64,000 bases of DNA from Chitinophaga filiformis (GTDB lineage: Bacteria > Bacteroidota > Bacteroidia > Chitinophagales > Chitinophagaceae), in the NCBI RefSeq assembly GCF_021646545.1, contig NZ_JAKIRP010000001.1, forward strand, positions 1,518,913-1,582,912. Direction: 5' to 3'. Both the position numbers and the translations under genes were made by a program. Below the pieces are notes generated by a model. It saw only the letters and a program-made list of their open reading frames with translations, did not search any database and was not told the origin of the DNA. Shown here piece by piece: positions 46,162 to 55,378 of the stretch (position 1 is its first letter; each line of letters opens with the position of its first letter).

Positions 46162-46275
46162 AACTATAAAGTCTTTGTGGGGAGGTTAGGTGATAAGAAG
46201 ATAGATTTTGTTGCAGATAAGAATGGGGCCAAAATCTATGATCAAGTTTCCTTACTATCAATAATGAAAAAATAA
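46162..46275 (+). pseudogene. C-terminal scrap of a DUF4143-type AAA ATPase
   Basis: A 37-codon open stretch reads NYKVFVGRLGDKKIDFVADK then NGAKIYDQVSLLS. It resembles the nuclease-like YxVYVGKLGxxEIDFVA segment of ATP-binding proteins with a DUF4143 domain. No start or upstream ATPase domain is present, and the stop at 46273-46275 comes earlier than in full proteins. Confidence 0.45.
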
Positions 46276-46317
46276 GGGTAAGATATCAGGGGCGGAAAAG
46301 GAATCGGCCAAAAATGA

Positions 46318-46347
46318 AAAAGGGAACATCATTTGATGTTCCCTTTT
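46318..46347 (-). terminator. terminator of tRNA-Glu copy 2
   Basis: A 14-bp perfect inverted repeat (AAAAGGGAACATCA / TGATGTTCCCTTTT) begins 7 bp past the tRNA 3' end, in reading direction, and ends in T. It is unrelated in sequence to the terminator of copy 1. Confidence 0.8.
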
Positions 46348-46353
46348 CCGTGC

Positions 46354-46428
46354 TGGTACCGCGTACGGGAGTCGAACCCGTCATTCCTCCGTGAAAGGGA
46401 GGCGTCTTAGCCGATTGACCAACGCGGC
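46354..46428 (-). tRNA. tRNA-Glu (anticodon TTC), copy 2
   Basis: Base-for-base identical to the tRNA-Glu at 21647-21721, including the encoded CCA, with anticodon TTC in loop CTTTCAC. It has its own promoter (46470-46499) and a different terminator. Confidence 0.95.
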
Positions 46429-46469
46429 TAATCCCCCATTTAAACATGCTCACCATGTTTAGAGGACTG

Positions 46470-46499
46470 CAAAGGTAATCGCATTTTTGATATTTTCAA
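46470..46499 (-). promoter_or_regulatory. promoter of tRNA-Glu copy 2
   Basis: Read on the minus strand: TTG, a 19-nt spacer, then TACCTTTG. This is the same -7 box as at tRNA-Glu copy 1. It faces away from gap, so the 170-bp region to ATG 46597 also holds the gap promoter. Confidence 0.8.
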
Positions 46500-46596
46500 A
46501 AAAAACTTGCTTAACTTAAATTTATATTGCTTTATCCCGCTATAGCTTGTAAATTCGCTACTCAATTTTTTTCAATCTCAACAAACTCAGTGTAAA

Positions 46597-47613
46597 ATGG
46601 GAACTACTCTTAAAATCGGTATTAATGGTTTTGGTCGTATTGGCCGCTTAGTATACCGTCAGATCTACAAGATGCCAGGTATAGACGTGGTAGCTATTAA
46701 TGACCTTACAAGTCCCGCTGTATTAGCTCACCTGTTGAAGTACGATTCTGCACAGGGTCGTTTCGATTCAGAAGTTAAACATTCTGATAACGCGATCATC
46801 GTTGACGGTAATGAAGTAAAAATATACGCACAGAGAGATCCTTCACAAATTCCCTGGAAAGAGCATGGTATTGATGTAGTGATTGAATCTACAGGTTTCT
46901 TTACAGATAAAGATAAAGCAGCCGCTCACCTGACTGCTGGTGCTAAGAGAGTAGTAATCTCTGCTCCTGCTACCGGCGACCTGAAAACAGTAGTTTTCAA
47001 CGTGAACCATGATATCCTGGATGGTAGCGAAACCATCATTTCCTGCGCTTCATGTACTACAAACTGTCTGGCTCCGATGGCGAAAGTACTGGATGACAGC
47101 TTCGGTATCGAACTGGGTACTATGACCACTATCCACGCTTATACTAACGACCAGAACACACTCGACGCTCCTCACCCGAAAGGTGACCTGCGCCGTGCTC
47201 GTGCTGCTGCCGCTAATATCGTTCCTAACAGCACCGGTGCTGCTAAAGCTATCGGTCTGGTACTGCCAGGCCTGAAAGGTAAACTGGATGGTAGCGCACA
47301 GCGTGTTCCAACTATCACCGGCTCCCTGACTGAACTGGTAACCGTTCTGAAGAAGAAAGTGACTGTTGATGAAATCAACGCAGCAATGAAAGCCGCTTCC
47401 AGCGAGTCTTTCGGTTATACTCAGGACGAAATCGTGAGCAGCGATATCATCGGTATCACTTACGGTTCCCTGTTTGATGCTACACAGACCAAGATCGTTG
47501 CTGTGGGCGACAAACAACTGGTTAAAACCGTATCCTGGTACGATAATGAAATGAGCTATGTATCTCAGCTGGTACGTACTGTTAAGTACTTCGCCGGTCT
47601 GATCAGCAAATAA
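46597..47613 (+). CDS. gap: glyceraldehyde-3-phosphate dehydrogenase
   Basis: A 338-residue type I GAPDH, catalysing the NAD-linked oxidative phosphorylation of glyceraldehyde 3-phosphate in glycolysis and its reverse. The Rossmann fold has [17 protein letters not shown]. The catalytic cysteine is C153 in [12 protein letters not shown], with the usual HAYTNDQ loop (activating histidine) and [20 protein letters not shown] phosphate-binding region. The C-terminal [16 protein letters not shown] is diagnostic. It is followed by pgk 115 bp on in the same direction, a classic glycolytic pair. Codon use is biased as expected for a highly expressed gene. Confidence 0.97.
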   Translation: MGTTLKIGINGFGRIGRLVYRQIYKMPGIDVVAINDLTSPAVLAHLLKYDSAQGRFDSEVKHSDNAIIVDGNEVKIYAQRDPSQIPWKEHGIDVVIESTGFFTDKDKAAAHLTAGAKRVVISAPATGDLKTVVFNVNHDILDGSETIISCASCTTNCLAPMAKVLDDSFGIELGTMTTIHAYTNDQNTLDAPHPKGDLRRARAAAANIVPNSTGAAKAIGLVLPGLKGKLDGSAQRVPTITGSLTELVTVLKKKVTVDEINAAMKAASSESFGYTQDEIVSSDIIGITYGSLFDATQTKIVAVGDKQLVKTVSWYDNEMSYVSQLVRTVKYFAGLISK

Positions 47614-47634
47614 GCTTATTGCTATACTGTAAGT

Positions 47635-47678
47635 GGTGAATGGTAAATGGTGATTATACACACCATTCACTGTTCACC
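47635..47678 (+). other. intercistronic inverted repeat between gap and pgk
   Basis: GGTGAATGGTAAATGGTG and, 8 nt on, CACCATTCACTGTTCACC can pair over 18 positions with G-U pairs and about one to two mismatches. No T run follows, so it may stabilise or process the gap-pgk mRNA rather than end it. Confidence 0.45.
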
Positions 47679-47728
47679 ATTTATATTTTATTCTCAGATT
47701 ACTTCTCCATCTTTTAAAATAATTGCAA

Positions 47729-48925
47729 ATGAGTCAATTCTCCGACTTCAATTTCAACGGCCATAAGGCTGTGGTACGTGTTGATTTTAACGTGCCGCTC
47801 AATGATAAATACGAGATCACCGACGATACCCGTATGACAGCTGCCGTACCAACTATCAAGAAAATCCTGAAAGATGGCGGTAGCGTGATCCTGATGTCTC
47901 ACCTGGGTCGTCCGAAAGATGGTCCTACCGAGAAGTATTCCCTGAAACACCTGGTTTACCACCTGGTAAAACTGCTGGATGGTGTTACTGTAAAATTTGC
48001 TGAAGACTGTATCGGTCCTGTAGCAGAATCCGCAGCCGCTAACCTGCAGGCCGGAGAAGTGCTCCTGCTGGAAAACCTGCGTTTCTATAAAGAAGAAGAA
48101 AAAGGTGATAAAGCCTTTGCGGAAAAACTGTCCAAACTGGGCGATGTATATGTAAACGACGCCTTCGGTACCGCTCACCGTGCACACGCTTCTACAGCAG
48201 TTATCGCTGAATTCTATCCTGCTGACAAACGCATGTTTGGCTTGCTGATGGAAGCCGAAGTAGGTAACGCTGAGAAAGTACTGAACGGTGCCGGAAAGCC
48301 TTTCACCGCCATCCTGGGTGGCGCTAAAGTGAGCGACAAGATCCTGATCATCGAGAACCTGATGGAAAAAGCCAACAACATCATCATCGGTGGTGGTATG
48401 GCTTATACCTTCCTGAAGGCGCAGGGTAAAGAGATCGGTAACTCCCTCTGCGAAAATGATAAGCTGGAACTGGCGCTGGAACTGCTGGCTAAAGCCAAAG
48501 CTAAAGGCGTTCAGCTGATCCTGCCTGTCGATTCAGTAGCTGCTGATAAATTTGCTGCTGATGCCAACACCCAGATCGTTAGCAACGACAACATCCCTGC
48601 CGGCTGGATGGGACTGGACATAGGCGAGAAATCTGTGGCATTGTTCAGCGAAACGATCCAACAGTCAAAAACTATCCTGTGGAATGGTCCGATGGGTGTT
48701 TTTGAAATGCCAGCTTTCCAGAAAGGTACCAAAGCTGTAGCTGATGCTATCGTAGCTGCTACCACACAGGGCGCGTTCTCCCTGGTAGGTGGTGGTGACT
48801 CCGTAGCTGCAGTAAACCAGTTTGGCCTGGCTGAAAAAGTAAGTTACGTATCTACCGGTGGTGGCGCTATGCTGGAATTCTTCGAAGGTAAGACCCTTCC
48901 AGGTATTGCCGCTATCAAGGGATAG
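47729..48925 (+). CDS. pgk: phosphoglycerate kinase
   Basis: A 398-residue phosphoglycerate kinase, transferring phosphate between 1,3-bisphosphoglycerate and ADP. Signatures are [10 protein letters not shown] at the start, [53 protein letters not shown] and the C-terminal [13 protein letters not shown]. An in-frame TTG lies two codons upstream (47723); ATG 47729 (MSQFSDFNF) is chosen. It is the second gene of the gap-pgk unit and is closed by a strong terminator. Confidence 0.97.
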   Translation: MSQFSDFNFNGHKAVVRVDFNVPLNDKYEITDDTRMTAAVPTIKKILKDGGSVILMSHLGRPKDGPTEKYSLKHLVYHLVKLLDGVTVKFAEDCIGPVAESAAANLQAGEVLLLENLRFYKEEEKGDKAFAEKLSKLGDVYVNDAFGTAHRAHASTAVIAEFYPADKRMFGLLMEAEVGNAEKVLNGAGKPFTAILGGAKVSDKILIIENLMEKANNIIIGGGMAYTFLKAQGKEIGNSLCENDKLELALELLAKAKAKGVQLILPVDSVAADKFAADANTQIVSNDNIPAGWMGLDIGEKSVALFSETIQQSKTILWNGPMGVFEMPAFQKGTKAVADAIVAATTQGAFSLVGGGDSVAAVNQFGLAEKVSYVSTGGGAMLEFFEGKTLPGIAAIKG

Positions 48926-48944
48926 TAGTACACACCATATTATA

Positions 48945-48993
48945 AACGCTTAACGTCGCATGCAAATAGCATGCTGCGTTAAGCGTTTTTTTG
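48945..48993 (+). terminator. Rho-independent terminator of gap-pgk
   Basis: A 19-bp stem with a single internal T-T mismatch (AACGCTTAACG...CGTTAAGCGTT) around an AAATA loop is followed by a run of seven T. Confidence 0.92.
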
Positions 48994-49005
48994 TATCTTG
49001 ACTAT

Positions 49006-50268
49006 ATGAGTAAACTTTTCAGGCATTTATACTTCCAGGTAGTCGTTGCAATCATCCTTGGCATACTTGCCGGCGCCCTATTCCCTTCCATCGCTACCAC
49101 AGGTAAGTTCATGAGTGAAGTCTTCATTAACCTCATCAAAATGCTGATCGCCCCCATCATCTTCCTCACCATCGTGCTCGGTATTGCCCGTATGGGAGAC
49201 ATGAAGAAAGTAGGTCGTGTAGGAGGTAAAGCTATATTATACTTTGAGATCATTACCACCCTGGCCATCGCTATCGGATTGCTGGTGGCCAATCAGCTGA
49301 AGCCAGGGGTGGGAAGGGCTTTTGAACATGTGAATACATCCGCAGTAGCCAAATACCAGCAACAGGCGGAGGAGTTTAAATGGTCGGAGTTTCTGATGCA
49401 TATCGTTCCTTCCAATGTGGTGGATTCTTTCGCAAAAGGAGACATCCTGCAGGTATTGATCTTCGCCGTATTGTTTGGTTACGGCGTTACAAAAATGAAT
49501 GGCGTCGGCAATTCGCTGCTGGCTACTTTCGAGAAATTGTCTGAAGTGTTTTTCAACATCCTGAAATTTATCATGCGACTGGCCCCACTGGGCGCCTTCG
49601 GAGGGATGGCCTATACCGTGGGCAGCTTCGGATTGGCTTCTTTATATCCTATGCTGAAACTGATGGGTTGTGTATACCTCACTATGCTGTTGTTCATTGG
49701 CCTGGTGCTGGGTGGGATTGCGCGTATTTACCGTTTCAGCCTGTGGCATTATCTTAAATTTATCCGCAATGAAATACTGATCGTACTGGGCACTTCCTCT
49801 TCCGAATCTGCATTACCGGGGCTGATGGCGCGTCTGGAAGATCTCGGATGCGCCAGGCAGGTAGTAGGGCTGGTAGTACCGGCCGGCTATTCCTTCAACC
49901 TGGATGGTACCAGCATCTATCTTTCTATGGCAGTAATATTCCTGGCTCAGGTCTATGGCGTAAATTTGGACATCTGGCAGGAGCTAACCATCATCGGTAT
50001 ATTGATGATAACCTCAAAAGGAGCTGCCGGTATTACTGGCAGCGGATTTATTGTACTGGCATCTACTCTTACTGCTATTAAGGTGATCCCCATCGAAGGA
50101 CTGGGCATTCTGATCGGCGTAGACCGTTTTATGTCTGAGGCGCGTGCTATTACTAACCTTATCGGAAATGGCGTGGCTACCATTGTGATGGCAAAAAGTG
50201 AAAATGCATTCGATGAAGGGAAATACCAGGCAGCTGTCGGTATAGCCAGGGTGCACAAAACAATTTAA
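49006..50268 (+). CDS. dicarboxylate/amino acid:cation symporter (DAACS)
   Basis: A 420-residue secondary transporter of the DAACS family (GltP/DctA type), which brings in C4-dicarboxylates or glutamate/aspartate with protons or sodium. Family motifs are the serine-rich hairpin TSSSESALPGL, GYSFNLDGTSIY, the second hairpin region KGAAGITGSGF, and VDRFMSEARAITNLIGNG VAT, close to DctA. The TTG at 48991 lies in the pgk terminator tail, so ATG 49006 (MSKLFRHLYFQ) is preferred. A large sensor kinase begins 13 bp after the stop and may be cotranscribed. Confidence 0.92.
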   Translation: MSKLFRHLYFQVVVAIILGILAGALFPSIATTGKFMSEVFINLIKMLIAPIIFLTIVLGIARMGDMKKVGRVGGKAILYFEIITTLAIAIGLLVANQLKPGVGRAFEHVNTSAVAKYQQQAEEFKWSEFLMHIVPSNVVDSFAKGDILQVLIFAVLFGYGVTKMNGVGNSLLATFEKLSEVFFNILKFIMRLAPLGAFGGMAYTVGSFGLASLYPMLKLMGCVYLTMLLFIGLVLGGIARIYRFSLWHYLKFIRNEILIVLGTSSSESALPGLMARLEDLGCARQVVGLVVPAGYSFNLDGTSIYLSMAVIFLAQVYGVNLDIWQELTIIGILMITSKGAAGITGSGFIVLASTLTAIKVIPIEGLGILIGVDRFMSEARAITNLIGNGVATIVMAKSENAFDEGKYQAAVGIARVHKTI

Positions 50269-50280
50269 CGCTTTCACCAC

Positions 50281-53200
50281 TTGAAGAAACTGCATTTATC
50301 GAAACGTTTATCTGTCTCAGTCTTGTTACTATGGCTGATGGCATGGTATTGTTTGGGTTTGCAGGCACAAGGCACTGCGTATACCTTCTCACACCTTGAC
50401 CGTAAAAATGGTCTGGCCAGTAATCACGTTTCCGCCATCCTGCAGGACAGCAAAGGCTTCATATGGATCGCCAGCACCGCATTACAGCGTTATGACGGCA
50501 TCAACCTGGTGACGATCGCCAGTTTTGATAAAGTGCCGGGATCTATCTACTATGACGATATCTGCCTGTGTGAAGATAACAAAGGACGGATCTGGATGGG
50601 GGCTCCGGATAATATCCGTTATTATGACCCTGCTGCATCAGCGGTGTCCGTACTGAAGATCGATATTGCGCCCTCTTTGCATGGCAGCCTGCATTGCAGC
50701 CGTATCATACAGGATCATGCCGGTGTGATATGGGCCACTACCCAGGAAGGGCTCCTGCAGTATGATGAGACGAACCGCCGTTTTATCAAGCCCGCTAATA
50801 TCCCGGAAGCTATACGCGAAGACCTGTACAGCACGATTATAGAAGATGCAAAAGGTAACCTCTGGATCAGCGGACGCACAGGCATCTACATGTTTGATCC
50901 TCCCCGTAAGAATCTCTATTATCATGCAAATAATCCCCATCATCACCCCCTGCTTGCTATCATGAGCAGCGTTAAGCGATTTTACATAGACGGCCAGCAA
51001 CGCATGTGGGTGGCCGCCAGGGGAGGAGATACCCTTTATCAATATCATCCGGATACCCGTCAGCTGAAAGCCTTTTCCTTTTCATTGCCTTCCGGCGATG
51101 GGAATATGGTGACAGACATCGTGTCTGACAAAGGGACGAATATCTGGGTATCCACCGAAACAGGAGGTATTTACAGATTTAACGAAAGCACCGGCAAATT
51201 CACTACAAACATCCGCGCCAACAACGAAGACGACCAGAGCCTGCATTACGATTTCGAAGTGAATTGTTTCCTGAACGACCGCAACGGCCGCCTTTGGATA
51301 GGAACAGATCTGGGTGTTAACATCTTAAATACGCCGGAAAACTCCTTCCGCATCATGGATCACCGCACGGTGTTCAAGGGCACTGCCGAACGTTTGCCCA
51401 GGGCGGAGGTAACAGGATTGTTTCAGGACAGCAGGGGAAATATATATGCGGGGTACTGGGGGAAAGGCTTCAGCTGGTTAAATCCGTCGCTCGAGCTGAA
51501 GGCACAATTCCTGCATGATGCCAAAAGCCCCGCTTACCAGTTGCCGGAAGAGCGGAGCCTTGTCTGGAGTTTTGCTGAAATGCAGGACGGAAAAGTATTG
51601 ATAGGTCAGGAAAATGGCCACCTCTCCGTATTTGATCCGGAAAAGGGCATGTTCGTGAATCACTACCATTCGCCAACGTTCGGAGAGCAGACTTTGATGA
51701 CCATGTTGCCCGAAAAAGATACTGCCGTCTGGATAGGACTATATAAGAGAGGGCTTGTCAGATGGGACACGCGTACCAATGAATTCGTGCGTTACCCCGG
51801 CCTGCTGGAGTATGTCAGAAGGCCTATAACAGTAATGGATATAGCCCGGCAGCATGATTCACTGCTGTGGATGGCTACCAGCGATGCAGGGCTGATCAGG
51901 TTTAATATTAAGACGGGAAAGGTGAGCAAGTCCGCACTTTTCCTGCAGGATAAACTAACGGTCAGCAATATTACCTGTATTGAATTCCTGGACGATAGTA
52001 CGCTTGTAGCAGGAACCGATCATGGCCTCTGGATCTATAACACTGTCAATGCGAAGGGAAGGCCTTTGATGATCAACGGCGCCCTTTTCGACGAGTGGGT
52101 GCTGAACCTGCAGGTAATCGGAAAGACAGGAGTCTGGTTCACTACCCAATATGGTTTCTACCGTTTCAACCGGCAGCAGGGAACTATTGAGACTTTTGTA
52201 CAGTCGGGAGATATTATAGATAATAACAGGAAGGTACGCCGCTCCGTAAGTCAGTTGCGGGACGGCCGGCTAATGGTTGGTGCTTCGGATCACTTTGTAA
52301 TATTTGATCCGACAGTACTGGAGGTGGCGCCGCCCCCGCCGGATGTAACTATTCTGAGTTTCCGGACCATGGACAGTGTGATAAATATTGGGGCCGAGCG
52401 TGGCCGGTATTCGCCGCTTACCTTATCGCACCGGCAGAACTTTATCAGTATTGAGTTCAAAAGCCTGCAGTACCACCATGAATCGGTTGGCTACCTGTAC
52501 CAGATGGAAGGGGTAGACGAAGAATGGGTGAAGGCAGAAGGCCTGCTGGTAGCAAGATATACCAATCTGCCACCCGGCAGCTACCGGTTCAAGGTGCGCA
52601 GTGTAAATCCTGCCGGAACATTTTCAACCGGTATTACCACCCTTACCATCAATATCTTACCCGCTTTCTGGCAAACGGCCTGGTTCCGGGTATTGTGCGC
52701 ACTGCTGACCATAGTGCTGATCTATATCTATTTTAAACTGCGGGTGAACGCTATTAAGAAGGAAGCGCGCCGGCGGGCGGTCATCCAGCAGCAGATAGCG
52801 CAGCTGGAAATGAAAGCGCTGCGTGCACAGATGAATCCTCATTTTATTTTCAATGCCCTGAACTCTATCCAGACCTTCATGATGAAGAGGGAAACAGAGC
52901 AGGCATTGTCCTATCTGAGCCGTTTTGCAAGGTTGATCAGGAATGTACTGGACAATTCGCAGCTGAACAGCATCCCCATATCAAAAGAGCTGAAGATGCT
53001 CGAAAACTATCTGGAACTGGAGAAATTACGGTTTGGAGACCAGTTCAGTTATACCATTATGGTAGATGATGCGCTGGATCCTGATTTTACAGATATCCCC
53101 ACTATGATCCTGCAGCCCTTTGTGGAGAACGCCATCTGGCATGGCTTATTACATAAAAAAGGGGATGGCCGGCTGTCCATTACTTTCCATCAGCGGGAAG

Positions 53201-53436
53201 GAAGTCTGTTGTGTATGATAGAAGATAATGGCATTGGCAGGGAGAAAGCCGCTGCACAGCGGCAGCAGGGAAATGAGCATCATTCCCGCGGACTACAGAT
53301 TACAAGAGACAGGCTGGCACTGTATAACAGGCGCTTTAATCTGGATGCCACATTTGATATAGAAGACCTGTACGACGAAGCGGGACAACCTTGTGGCACC
53401 AGAGTGAGTGTCTGGTTCCCGCTAACGGAGGTATAA
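50281..53436 (+). CDS. periplasmic propeller / LytS-type sensor histidine kinase
   Basis: A 1051-residue membrane sensor. Sec signal (MKKLHLSKRLSVSVLLLWLM, cut near LQAQG). Two-component-regulator propeller repeats follow (KGFIWIAS, KGRIWMGAPD, GRLWIGTDLG). Next come a Y_Y_Y domain (about 690-800, ending LPPGSYRFKVRSVNPAG), one membrane helix (WFRVLCALLTIVLIYIYF), and a His_kinase domain of the LytS/YehU type with the phosphorylated histidine near residue 853 (QMNPHFIFNALNSIQ) and LQPFVENAIWHGL. The start is TTG 50281: the first in-frame ATG (50338) would destroy the signal peptide. No LytTR regulator is adjacent. Confidence 0.9.
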   Translation: MKKLHLSKRLSVSVLLLWLMAWYCLGLQAQGTAYTFSHLDRKNGLASNHVSAILQDSKGFIWIASTALQRYDGINLVTIASFDKVPGSIYYDDICLCEDNKGRIWMGAPDNIRYYDPAASAVSVLKIDIAPSLHGSLHCSRIIQDHAGVIWATTQEGLLQYDETNRRFIKPANIPEAIREDLYSTIIEDAKGNLWISGRTGIYMFDPPRKNLYYHANNPHHHPLLAIMSSVKRFYIDGQQRMWVAARGGDTLYQYHPDTRQLKAFSFSLPSGDGNMVTDIVSDKGTNIWVSTETGGIYRFNESTGKFTTNIRANNEDDQSLHYDFEVNCFLNDRNGRLWIGTDLGVNILNTPENSFRIMDHRTVFKGTAERLPRAEVTGLFQDSRGNIYAGYWGKGFSWLNPSLELKAQFLHDAKSPAYQLPEERSLVWSFAEMQDGKVLIGQENGHLSVFDPEKGMFVNHYHSPTFGEQTLMTMLPEKDTAVWIGLYKRGLVRWDTRTNEFVRYPGLLEYVRRPITVMDIARQHDSLLWMATSDAGLIRFNIKTGKVSKSALFLQDKLTVSNITCIEFLDDSTLVAGTDHGLWIYNTVNAKGRPLMINGALFDEWVLNLQVIGKTGVWFTTQYGFYRFNRQQGTIETFVQSGDIIDNNRKVRRSVSQLRDGRLMVGASDHFVIFDPTVLEVAPPPPDVTILSFRTMDSVINIGAERGRYSPLTLSHRQNFISIEFKSLQYHHESVGYLYQMEGVDEEWVKAEGLLVARYTNLPPGSYRFKVRSVNPAGTFSTGITTLTINILPAFWQTAWFRVLCALLTIVLIYIYFKLRVNAIKKEARRRAVIQQQIAQLEMKALRAQMNPHFIFNALNSIQTFMMKRETEQALSYLSRFARLIRNVLDNSQLNSIPISKELKMLENYLELEKLRFGDQFSYTIMVDDALDPDFTDIPTMILQPFVENAIWHGLLHKKGDGRLSITFHQREGSLLCMIEDNGIGREKAAAQRQQGNEHHSRGLQITRDRLALYNRRFNLDATFDIEDLYDEAGQPCGTRVSVWFPLTEV

Positions 53437-53440
53437 AAGC

Positions 53441-53478
53441 AAGAGGCTGTCCATTTATGCGGACAGCCTCTTGTTTTT
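53441..53478. terminator. bidirectional terminator
   Basis: A perfect 12-bp stem (AAGAGGCTGTCC / GGACAGCCTCTT) with an 8-nt loop lies between convergent genes, followed by GTTTTTAT on the plus strand. Confidence 0.85.
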
Positions 53479-53497
53479 ATACGGTATTTATGTGTTG

Positions 53498-54283
53498 TTA
53501 CCAGTTCCCACTGGCGCCGCCTCCGCCTCCGGAGCCGCCACCAAAGCCACCAAAGCCTCCACCACCACCGCCCCAGCCTCCGCCGGAGCTTCCACCACCG
53601 AAACCGCCAAAGCCTCCGAGACCTCCTATAGTGGGGCCTATCCAGCCTCCGGATCCTCTTCTGCTGATAGTGGTGCCGCCACCGCCACCGCGGTTCCTCA
53701 TGATGAGAAGAATGATGATAATGACAAAGATGGCCATGAAGAGCGCATTGCTGCCTTTCCCTTTGCCTCCGCGGCTACCGGGAGTTGCTTTGTATTCTCC
53801 TGCAGCAGCTGCAATAATCTTGTCAGCCGCTTCGTCAAAGCCCTGGTAATAATGCTGCTGACGGAAATTAGGTTTGAGCGCTTCATCTATGATACGGTTG
53901 GCAATAGCGTCTGGCACTACTCCTTCCATGCCGTAGCCGGTCTCAATACGCACTTTCCTGTCCTGTATGACTGCCAGTATCAGGATACCATTGTCTTTCC
54001 CTTTGGTACCGATGCCCCAGTCACGCAGGATCTTTAAACCCACTTCACTGCTTTCGTAGTCGCCGATGGTGTTCATCGTTACGATCGCGATCTGTGTGGA
54101 GGTACTATCGTAATAGGCACGGAGCTTATGCTCCAGCATTTCTGCTTCGTTGCCTATCAATACGCCTGCAAAGTCATTTACCAGCCGTGGAGGGTTAGGA
54201 CGGGGTGGAATATCCTGCCCCTGTACTTTCCATCCGGTGAACAACAGTATAACCAGCCATAACCAGCATATTTTCCTCATCAT
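53498..54283 (-). CDS. TPM-domain protein with glycine-rich tail
   Basis: A 261-residue exported protein. Sec signal (MMRKICWLWLVILLFTGWKV), then a TPM (YgcG/TPM_phosphatase) domain with NDFAGVLIGNEAEMLEHKLR and IETGYGMEGVVPDAIANRII. A membrane helix follows (ALFMAIFVIIIILLIM), and the last ~60 residues are almost pure glycine with F, W and S. ATG 54283 gives a clean signal peptide; a TTG at 54331 overlaps the previous gene. It is the last gene of a lemA-TPM-TPM operon, an arrangement common in Bacteroidota with no settled function. Confidence 0.87.
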   Translation of the reverse strand: MMRKICWLWLVILLFTGWKVQGQDIPPRPNPPRLVNDFAGVLIGNEAEMLEHKLRAYYDSTSTQIAIVTMNTIGDYESSEVGLKILRDWGIGTKGKDNGILILAVIQDRKVRIETGYGMEGVVPDAIANRIIDEALKPNFRQQHYYQGFDEAADKIIAAAAGEYKATPGSRGGKGKGSNALFMAIFVIIIILLIMRNRGGGGGTTISRRGSGGWIGPTIGGLGGFGGFGGGSSGGGWGGGGGGFGGFGGGSGGGGGASGNW

Positions 54284-54320
54284 ATAAAATTTTACAGTGC
54301 GGAGGATTCTCACCCGCCGC

Positions 54321-54776
54321 TTATCTTCCAAACACTATGTCGTCGGGTAATTCGTTTTCGTCGTTCCCTTCAAAAGGAAAATACTTGCAAAGCGATTCTC
54401 CTATTTCCCTGATACAGGCTTCTATGCCGCCAACGTAGTCCTTCTTCTGGAAATAGCTGACCAGTAGTTCTCCTTCTTTTACCCAGAAGTCGCTGCCTAC
54501 TTTCTCATGAATGCCCCGGTCGCCCAGGATGGCAAACTGGCGGTCTTTCATAGCGATGTACAGGATAACACCGTTACTGCGTTTGGTCTTGTCCATGCCC
54601 AGCTGCAGGAATATTTCCTGTGCACGGTCCATGGGATTGACGTACTTGCAATGGCTTTCCACATACAGCCTGATCTCACCGCTGGTAAGCCGCTCAGAAT
54701 CGCGTATAGCCTGTACCAGTTGTTCTTTTTCAGCTTCTGTCAGGAGCTCCTTTTTTTTGAATGGGAATATGCTCAT
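54321..54776 (-). CDS. cytoplasmic TPM-domain protein
   Basis: A 151-residue protein with a TPM domain but no signal peptide or helix (LTEAEKEQLVQAIRDSERLT, then SGEIRLYVESHC; RSNGVILYIAMKDRQFAILG). It lies 11 bp after lemA and 37 bp before the exported TPM gene. The family fold is known; its biochemical role is not established. ATG start at 54776. Confidence 0.85.
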   Translation of the reverse strand: MSIFPFKKKELLTEAEKEQLVQAIRDSERLTSGEIRLYVESHCKYVNPMDRAQEIFLQLGMDKTKRSNGVILYIAMKDRQFAILGDRGIHEKVGSDFWVKEGELLVSYFQKKDYVGGIEACIREIGESLCKYFPFEGNDENELPDDIVFGR

Positions 54777-54787
54777 ACAGCTTGCGT

Positions 54788-55378
54788 TTAGAATTGCACT
54801 TTAGGGGCATTTTCTGCACCTGCCTGTGCTTCGAAATAAGGTCTCTGCTGGAAGCCACCGAAGCCTGCCACGATATTGTTCGGGAAAGTACGGATGGTGC
54901 TGTTATATACTCTTGCGGTTTCGTTGAAATCTTTACGGGCAACAGCGATACGGTTTTCAGTACCCTCTATCTGTGCCTGCAGGTCACGGAAGTTCTGGTT
55001 AGCCTGCAGCTGAGGATAGTTTTCAGTCACCATCAGTAATCTTCCCAGTGCGGTGCTCAGTTGGCCCTGTGCCTGCTGGAACTGCTGCATCTTTTCAGGA
55101 GTGAGGTCTTCAGGGTTCACGTTGATGGACGTAGCCTTGGCACGTGCTTCTACCACTTTGGTCAGTGTTTCCTGCTCGAAGTTGGCAGCGCCTTTTACAG
55201 TTGCAACAAGATTCGGGATGAGGTCTGATCTGCGCTGATATTGGCTCTGTACGGTACCCCAGGAAGTTTTAACGGTTTCGTCCAGCCCTACGATTTTGTT
55301 ATATTTTGATACACCACAACCACCGAGTATTACGATTACGGCTATGATAATTAAGATAACAAGCGTGTTTTTTTTCAT
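54788..55378 (-). CDS. lemA: LemA family lipoprotein
   Basis: A 196-residue LemA protein. The N-terminus has a membrane helix ending in ILGGCG, a probable lipobox. The body is the alpha-helical LemA fold with YNKIVGLDETVKTSWGTVQ, QYQRRSDLIPNLVATVKG, LLMVTENYPQLQANQNF, LQAQIEGTENRIAVARKDF and a C-terminal FPNNIVAGFGGFQQRPYFE, all family hallmarks. It heads the lemA-TPM-TPM unit. Function unknown; membrane-associated. Confidence 0.93.
   Translation of the reverse strand: MKKNTLVILIIIAVIVILGGCGVSKYNKIVGLDETVKTSWGTVQSQYQRRSDLIPNLVATVKGAANFEQETLTKVVEARAKATSINVNPEDLTPEKMQQFQQAQGQLSTALGRLLMVTENYPQLQANQNFRDLQAQIEGTENRIAVARKDFNETARVYNSTIRTFPNNIVAGFGGFQQRPYFEAQAGAENAPKVQF

Larger units (their letters stand above)
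45272..46353. other. AT-rich junk region with gene remnants
   Basis: About 1.1 kb without an intact gene, between the RHS partner and tRNA-Glu copy 2. It includes the upstream region of the RHS transcript, the second copy of a 16-base sequence (45611-45626, first copy 35711-35726), a frameshifted Imm32-like immunity gene, and a short C-terminal remnant of a DUF4143-type ATPase. Confidence 0.7.

Noticed and set aside
47050..48187. 206- and 157-codon minus-strand frames opposite gap and pgk
   Set aside because: Highly biased codon use in gap and pgk often leaves long antisense frames; both plus-strand genes are certain.
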